Assembly (NCBI GenBank): GCA_902459845.2
Contig: CABPSV020000127.1
Span: forward strand, 1 to 14,225
DNA: 14,225 nucleotides
Reading direction: 5' to 3'
Source: Hepatocystis sp. ex Piliocolobus tephrosceles
Lineage: Eukaryota; Apicomplexa; Aconoidasida; Haemosporida; Plasmodiidae
Below are positions 9,033-14,225 of this stretch, in pieces. The notes beneath the pieces are model-generated. The model was not told the origin of the DNA. It searched no databases and was given only the letters and a program-made list of their open reading frames with translations. Positions within the stretch are counted from its first letter, which is position 1. Each line of letters opens with the position of its first letter. Made by a program: the position numbers and the translations under genes.

Positions 9033-9484
9033 AACTATATATATACATTTTTTTGTTTTTATTAAATAAGCGGAGAATATCTACTTTTTATTATATTTTT
9101 TCAAATAAAAAATCACTTAAAAAATACTAAATAAATTGCATCTTTTACGTCTACCTCAAGTATTTTTTTATTTTGCAAAGTATTTCAAAAAAAACATAAT
9201 TTATAAAAAGTATCATGTCACTGAATAATTATATGCTACACTGTTTACATGTACACACGTATATACATACATAGACACATCTTTATATATATATATATAT
9301 ATATACACACAAACACACTTCGAACGTTATTATATAATTGTTTTTATTTTACTTTAACATTTCATACACTTCAAGTAACAACAAATAAAAAAATACTACG
9401 CAAAAATTTTTAATTAAAACGCATTGAAAAAATGTATCAACGAAAAATTAAAATAAAAGGCTTGGTAAAAGAAGAAAGCTAGTA

Positions 9485-9537
9485 CATGTGTACATATATA
9501 TATATATATATATATTTGTAATAAATTTGTACACATG
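9485..9537. repeat. Inverted repeat of two 10-base arms flanking a (TA)n core
   Basis: CATGTGTACA (9485-9494) and TGTACACATG (9528-9537) are perfect reverse complements, separated by 33 bases that are mostly (TA)n. Each arm contains GTGTAC/GTACAC, close to the GTAC-core motif reported for AP2-G. The pair sits almost exactly midway between the two divergent start codons. Related GTGTAC or GTACAC words occur near 8524 and 9250. Confidence 0.5.
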
Positions 9538-11016
9538 ATTAGTATAAGATGCTTTAACACTGTGGTTTAACAAAAAAAAAAAAAAAAAAAAAAATGCGCA
9601 TACGACACATAAAATTAACTACTTTTTAAAATATTTCAACAAATTCTTCACTCAATTATGTAGTACTATTTCTTAAAATAATAATGAATTGTTATGCATA
9701 ATATGGACTAAGACACATATTACATAATTTTTTATATATATATATTTTATGAGAAAACATAAAATCTGGTTAAAAAAAAAAAAAATACTATTATCGTGAA
9801 TAAAACACATTTTTTCTTTTTTTATTTATAACATTTTGTAGTTTTATATTTACACTATAATTGTGTGCTTCTTATTTATTATTTTAATTTTATTTTTATT
9901 TTTTTCTCATTTCGTTTACTTTTCATAAGGCATATTTAGAAAATGTAAAAGTCAGCAAAAAAATATATAAAATATCTCTATCAAGTAAAATATATGCACA
10001 TACATATATACATAAAGTTTTTTTTTTTTTTTTTTTTGCCTATACGGTTACATATATAATAAACATAACCGGGTATATTTATAAATAGGTTTTAATGCTT
10101 ATTTTTTATTTTGTTTTATTATTTTTATTTTTTTTTTTTTTTCCCTTTTTTTAAATGTTTTGTCATATAGATCCTTTATTTTATAAAATTCTTCCATCAA
10201 ATAAAAAAAATATATATATATGACAAAAATAATGAAATAAAAGTAAAAATAATGAAAACATATACATAATTACTATTATAAATATTTATCATGAAAATTT
10301 AGAAAAAAAAATGCTATGTGATATATAAATTTTTTTTTTTTTTTTCTCCACAAATAAAACAAATTTTAAAAGTTTGTTCTTATGTTTATTCCTTTTTTTT
10401 TTTTTTTTTTAAACAGTTTTTCTTTATTTTAAATATAGACATTATGATATATTACTTATTTTTATTACTCATTTTTATTACTCATTTTTATTTTTATGTT
10501 TATATGCGTGTAGAATAAGTTCCCTTTATTTGAATTATGCATAAATGGTATAATACAGATATATGTAATACAAACACATATGCATATATATATATATAAT
10601 ATGTAGTATATGTCCTATACCCAGATACAATATAATTACAATTATATACAATTATTAATTTATTTATACGTAATCGTTAATTTGATTTTTTCTGTCCCTT
10701 CTTTTCTTTTTATGGTTACATTTCTTTCACGCGTGTTATTTTTTATTTTTTTTTTTTTTTATATCTCTCTCATAATTAAAACATACATTTTATTGTATAA
10801 TATATTTTAAACTATACATAAAATTTTCAGCTATTTTATCATGATTTTTTCCTAATTTAAATAATTTTTTTATGTTTTTATTATCTTTATTATTTTTTAA
10901 TAAGTTTGGCATTTTTACTTACTTATTTATTTTATTTTTTTTTTTTTTTTTGTATTATTGGCTACGTGTTTTACTTTATTAATTACCAAAATCTCTATTA
11001 TTTATTTATTTACTTA

Positions 11017-11096
11017 TTTACTCATTTGTTTATTTACTCATTTGTTTATTTACTCATTTATTTATTTACTCATTTATTTATTTACTCATTTATTTA
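11017..11096. repeat. Five-copy 16-base tandem repeat, TTTACTCATTTRTTTA
   Basis: Five units start at 11017, 11033, 11049, 11065 and 11081, exactly 16 bases apart. The first two carry G at position 12 and the last three carry A; otherwise they are identical. The array ends 77 bases before the CAF-1 p60 start, so it probably lies in the 5' UTR. The near-perfect copies indicate recent expansion. Confidence 0.85.
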
Positions 11097-11100
11097 TTTA

Positions 11101-11124
11101 TTTTATTTTTTTTTTTTTTTTTTA

Positions 11125-11172
<48 letters not shown>
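11101..11172 (+). repeat. Poly(T) tract followed by a 42-A tract abutting the CAF-1 p60 start codon
   Basis: Positions 11101-11130 are T with two single A interruptions. Positions 11131-11172 are an uninterrupted run of 42 A, and base 11173 is the A of the ATG. If transcribed, the T and A tracts could pair as a long hairpin, or the A tract could form an adenosine-rich leader directly before the start. The exact length is uncertain, because homopolymers are error-prone in sequencing. Confidence 0.8.
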
Positions 11173-11175
<3 letters not shown>

Positions 11176-12338
11176 CCTGAAGTTTATTTACCCCAAATTT
11201 TATGGCATAGTAAAGATAACAAAAGAAGTGACCGAATTTACTCCATAGACATACAACCATACCCCAATTATTATAGTATACAAAAATTAAGTAAAAAATA
11301 TGAATCATTTAAAAAATACATAAACCATATTGCAGCAAATAACTATACAAATTCTGTTTTTGCACAAATTGGAGAAGATGGAAAAAATAACTCAATACCC
11401 TTTTCAACCAGTAATATCGATAACTTAATTAAAACAAACAATGGTGTATGTTCCATTAGTAATAGTTTAACTAATAAATCCCAAAATAATAAAAACATTG
11501 TGAATAATTCAATAGAAACTAGTAATATATGTAATACGTTTGATAATAATACTTTTAGTTCACCTGCTAAAGAAAAAAGTAAAAAAAGAAGTAAAGGTAT
11601 AAAATTTAATATGGCTTCATGTGGTGCTGACGAATTTGTACATTTATGGAGAATATATATAAAAAATGATTTAACAGTTAAATGCTTAAGTAGATTTATA
11701 GGACATACTGGAGAAATAAATTGTGTTCGTTTTAATAAAAATGGTAAATATATAGCTAGTGGTGGTGAAGATAAATTTTTATATGTATGGGAAAAAAGTA
11801 AAAAACCTAAGAACATACCTTTAGGTTATGATACTAGCTTTCTAGATTATAAAGAATGGTGGAATATTGTAGGATCGTTCAGATGTAGTGGAATAATAAA
11901 TAGTATCACTTGGTCAAGCAATGACACATTATACATTTGTAATGAAGATAATAATATTAATATAATCGAATTTGTAAAAAATACAAATTGTAAAGTAAAA
12001 GTTTTAGAAGGTCATACAGGGATTATTCAGGGTATATCTTTAGACATAAATAATGAATGCTTAGCATCTCTTAGTGCTGATCAAACATTAAAAATATGGA
12101 AAAAAAAAGTAGATGGTAAATCATGGAAACTTGAAAATTCTATTAAAAATGTTAAATCAGATCAACTTGAAAAACGTTCAACACCTTATATTACCTGTGA
12201 TGAGTATGAGTATAACGAAAAAAATACAAATAAAAATGAACAAAACGTATATAAAAAAGAAATACAAGAAGAAAAAATAAATAATAACACATTTTTGGAT
12301 AAAACACAAGACGAAAAAAAAGTTACAGAAACAGCAGT

Positions 12339-12372
<34 letters not shown>

Positions 12373-14115
12373 GCAGAAGGTGACGAAGAAGAAGAAGAAG
12401 ATGAAAAAAAATTAAAAAGATGTTTATTTTCAACAGAAGAAATGTTACCCTCATTTTTTAGGCGAATAGATTTTTCACCTAATGGTGATTTTTTGATAGC
12501 ACCAACTGGTATTCAATTTGAACATGTTGAAAAAATTAGCAAACAAGATGAAAATGTAAAAATTAATCAATTAAAAGCATATAGCTGTTTTTATATATAT
12601 CACAAAAATTTATTTATTAAATATAATATACCATTTTTTACCATATATTCACAAACAAGTCATTTTCTTGTTGCTAAGTTTAATCCTAATACTTTTAAAT
12701 TACCTTTACAAGAATCTTTATTTAAAAAATGTTACAAACACATTTTAAAAGATAATTTTTATTTTAATGAAGAAACAGAACATTCAGATAATAATCATAG
12801 TAGTAATAAAAAAAGAAAAACTTTTGACGAAGTATTATTTTTAAATGAATTAAAAAACCATGATAATATAATCAAATTAAATTATGATAAAACATTAATA
12901 TATGATGATACTGAAATGCAAGATGATGCGAGTGAAAATATTAGTAGCACCATATCAGACACAGATGTATCATTAGATACTGTAGACGATTCGATTAAAA
13001 ATTCAACTTGGGACTCTAGTTTATCACAAAATAAAGAGAAAGAAGGAGAAATAAAAAAGGAAAGGGGAACTGGGGATGAGGAAGAGGTTGATGAAGGAGC
13101 AGAAGAAGATCAAGAGGATGAAGAAGAAGATCAAGAGGATGATGAGGAAGAAGAGCAAAATGAGGAAGAGGAAGAAGAACAAGCACAAATACTAACAAAA
13201 GAACAAAATGGAACTCATCAAAATAAACCAAATGGAGAACAAAATGATACAAAAGATGATACAAAAGATGATACAAAAGATGATACAAAAAATGATACAA
13301 AAGATGATACAAAAGATGATACAAAAGATGATACAAAAAATGATACAAAAGATGATACAAAAAATGATACAAAAGATGATACAAAAGATGATACAAAAAA
13401 TGATACAAAAAATGATACAAAAGATGATACAAAAAATGATACAAAAGATGATACAAAAGATGATACAAAAGATGATACAAAAGATGATACAAAAGATGAT
13501 ACAAAAAATGTTAACGAATTAAAAACGGATGAAAAAGAAGAAGAATCAAAAAATAGTATGAATAAAGAACCTACTGTCATTGATTGTATAGATGAGAAAA
13601 AAAATAAAACAGATGACTTATGCGAAACTAAGGAAAAAAAAAAAGAAAAATTTATATATACATTAGGAACTTTTGATGGTAGTGTATATTTTTATGATAG
13701 TGAAATCTTAGATATACCAATAAGTATAGTAAAAAATATACACTTATGTCCAATTACTGATATATCATGGAATAATTTAGGAAATATATGTGCATGTTCC
13801 AGTTCAGATGGTTATGTTAGTTTTTATTGTTTTGATGAAAATGAATTAGGTGATATAAAATCATATCAAAATTATTATTGTAACCAAAAATGTAATGATT
13901 TAACATTTGATAACAATTATTTTGTAAACACTTTTTATGATGAAGTAGCATTTTTTAATAAAGAAAAAGATGATGTAAATAATTATACTTCTAGTGAAGA
14001 GGAGGATAGTACTGATATTGCATCTGTATCTAAGGAAGAACCAAAAGTTAAAAGATTTAATTTAGTGGTAGGTAACGCAGCAAAATATCTTTTAGAAAAA
14101 GGTACAAAACAGTGA
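11173..14115 (+). CDS. Chromatin assembly factor 1 subunit B (p60/CHAF1B/Cac2-like), WD40 protein
   Basis: The protein has 980 residues, against about 560 for human CHAF1B. CAF-1 deposits histone H3-H4 on newly replicated DNA; the p60 WD40 propeller binds the large subunit and ASF1 in the nucleus. Residues 1-30 (EVYLPQILWHSKD, then RIYSIDIQP) match the family's first strand. WD repeats follow: MASCGADEFVHLWRIY (147-162), IGHTGEINCVRFN then GGEDKFLYVWE (176-212), GHTGIIQGISLD then SADQTLKIWKK (280-310). SFFRRIDFSPNGDFLIAPTG (427-446) and CFYIYHKNLFIKY (472 on) match CHAF1B's SFFRR and YVFSRKNL blocks. FIYTLGTFDGSVYFYD to DISW and SSSDGYVSFYCFDENELGD (827-895) close the propeller. Inserts carry a poly-Thr run (390-400), a Glu/Asp block (about 634-671) and 22 D/N-D-T-K units (691-778). 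An 85-residue tail follows. The start at 11173 is chosen because upstream in-frame codons are only repeats and 14 Lys from the A tract. Confidence 0.92.
12340..12372 (+). repeat. (ACA)11 microsatellite coding for poly-threonine
   Basis: Eleven uninterrupted ACA codons give an 11-Thr run in the insert between the third recognisable WD repeat and the SFFRR block of the CAF-1 p60-like protein. It is followed closely by a short GAA run (EEEEE). It is probably length-polymorphic. Confidence 0.9.
13243..13506 (+). repeat. 22-copy 12-base tandem repeat coding for (D/N)DTK
   Basis: Twenty-two units of RATGATACAAAA, in frame from 13243, encode DDTK (15 copies) or NDTK (7 copies). The only variable base is the first of each unit (G or A). 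The array sits in the disordered insert before the last WD repeats of the CAF-1 p60-like protein, just after a Glu/Asp-rich block. The unit contains no stop in several other frames and on the complement, which creates spurious open frames on both strands. Confidence 0.95.
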
Positions 14116-14225
14116 GAAATATCTTTTAGAAAAAAATACAAAACAGTGAGAAATATCTTTTAGAAAAAGGTACAAAACAGTGAGAAATATCTTTTAGAAA
14201 AAAATACAAAACAGTGAGAAATATC
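14082..14225 (+). repeat. 34-base tandem repeat spanning the CAF-1 p60 stop codon
   Basis: Units are 14082-14115, 14116-14149, 14150-14183 and 14184-14217, with a partial fifth to the window end. Each reads RAAATATCTTTTAGAAAAARRTACAAAACAGTGA. Copies 1 and 3 have GG and copies 2 and 4 have AA before TACAAAAC, so the array also has a 68-base period. Copy 1 encodes the last ten residues (KYLLEKGTKQ) and the TGA; later copies lie in the 3' flank. Confidence 0.92.

Larger units (their letters stand above)
8003..11172. other. 3.2 kb divergent intergenic region between the APC3-like and CAF-1 p60 genes
   Basis: The two flanking genes point away from each other, so both promoters and 5' UTRs must lie here. 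No open frame with coding character is seen; those present encode only Phe, Tyr, Ile and Leu runs. Contents are simple repeats at 8035-8325, small inverted repeats at 8729-8746, 8829-8846 and 9015-9032, a larger one at 9485-9537, several GTAC-core words, (TA)n tracts near 8426-8440, 9286-9304 and 9495-9514, and T-rich sequence that dominates from about 10010 to the CAF-1 start. Confidence 0.75.

Noticed and set aside
10318..10810. Two plus-strand frames of 66 codons each (10318-10518 and 10610-10810)
   Set aside because: They are composed of Phe, Ile, Tyr and Leu from poly(T) and (TA)n DNA, with no domain and no coding-like codon use.
10906..11172. N-terminal extension of the CAF-1 p60-like protein by 89 codons
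   Set aside because: It translates only T-rich repeats and the A tract (Phe, Tyr, Leu runs, then poly-Lys). Family similarity begins right after the Met at 11173.
11343..11816. Minus-strand frame of 157 codons
   Set aside because: It is the antisense shadow of the conserved N-terminal WD40 region of the CAF-1 p60-like gene.
1..14225. Search by eye for tRNA, rRNA, transposon, CRISPR or subtelomeric repeat elements
   Set aside because: No tRNA T-loop motif (GGTTCGAATCC type), transposase or reverse-transcriptase frame, spaced direct-repeat array or telomere-type repeat was found. The repeats present are simple tandem arrays.

Overview
This is a eukaryotic window, almost certainly from the nuclear genome of a malaria parasite (Plasmodium). 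The DNA is extremely A+T rich and full of poly(A), poly(T) and (TA)n runs. The proteins are rich in Asn, Lys, Ile and Asp. The gene order also fits Plasmodium: a rhoptry-associated protein of the RAP2/RAP3 family, a TPR subunit of the anaphase-promoting complex (APC3/Cdc27-like), then the WD40 subunit of chromatin assembly factor 1 on the opposite strand. From memory, P. falciparum chromosome 5 carries the same order and orientation around RAP3-RAP2, but with two RAP genes. Only one is seen here, so the species is probably not P. falciparum. Which species it is cannot be fixed from the sequence alone.

Layout. (1) Positions 1-1410, minus strand: a two-exon gene of unrecognised family, cut by the left edge. 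A 26-codon signal-peptide exon is joined through a 277-base intron to a long polar exon with degenerate 20-residue repeats. (2) Positions 1411-3283: AT-rich intergenic DNA with long homopolymers, an AP2-type palindrome and a 13-base tandem repeat. (3) Positions 3284-4486, minus: the 400-residue RAP2/RAP3-type secreted rhoptry protein. (4) Positions 4487-5893: intergenic, the likely RAP promoter, with three GTGCA motifs. (5) Positions 5894-8002, minus: a 702-residue APC3/Cdc27-like TPR protein. Its reading frame runs open upstream only through simple repeats. (6) Positions 8003-11172: a 3.2 kb divergent intergenic region that must hold both the APC3 and CAF-1 promoters, with several inverted repeats. 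(7) Positions 11173-14115, plus: the 980-residue CAF-1 p60/CHAF1B-like WD40 protein. It is enlarged by a Thr run, an acidic block and a 22-copy tetrapeptide array inside the propeller. (8) Positions 14082-14225: a 34-base tandem repeat that starts inside the last codons of that gene and runs off the window.

Functionally these are neighbours rather than an operon. RAP2/3 acts in the rhoptries of invasive stages. APC3 and CAF-1 p60 are housekeeping cell-cycle and chromatin-replication factors that share one upstream region. I found no mobile element, CRISPR array, tRNA or rRNA, and no novel multi-gene system. The most useful observations are the reconstructed split gene at the left, the repeat that duplicates the CAF-1 stop codon, the 42-A leader touching the CAF-1 start, and the low-complexity inserts.
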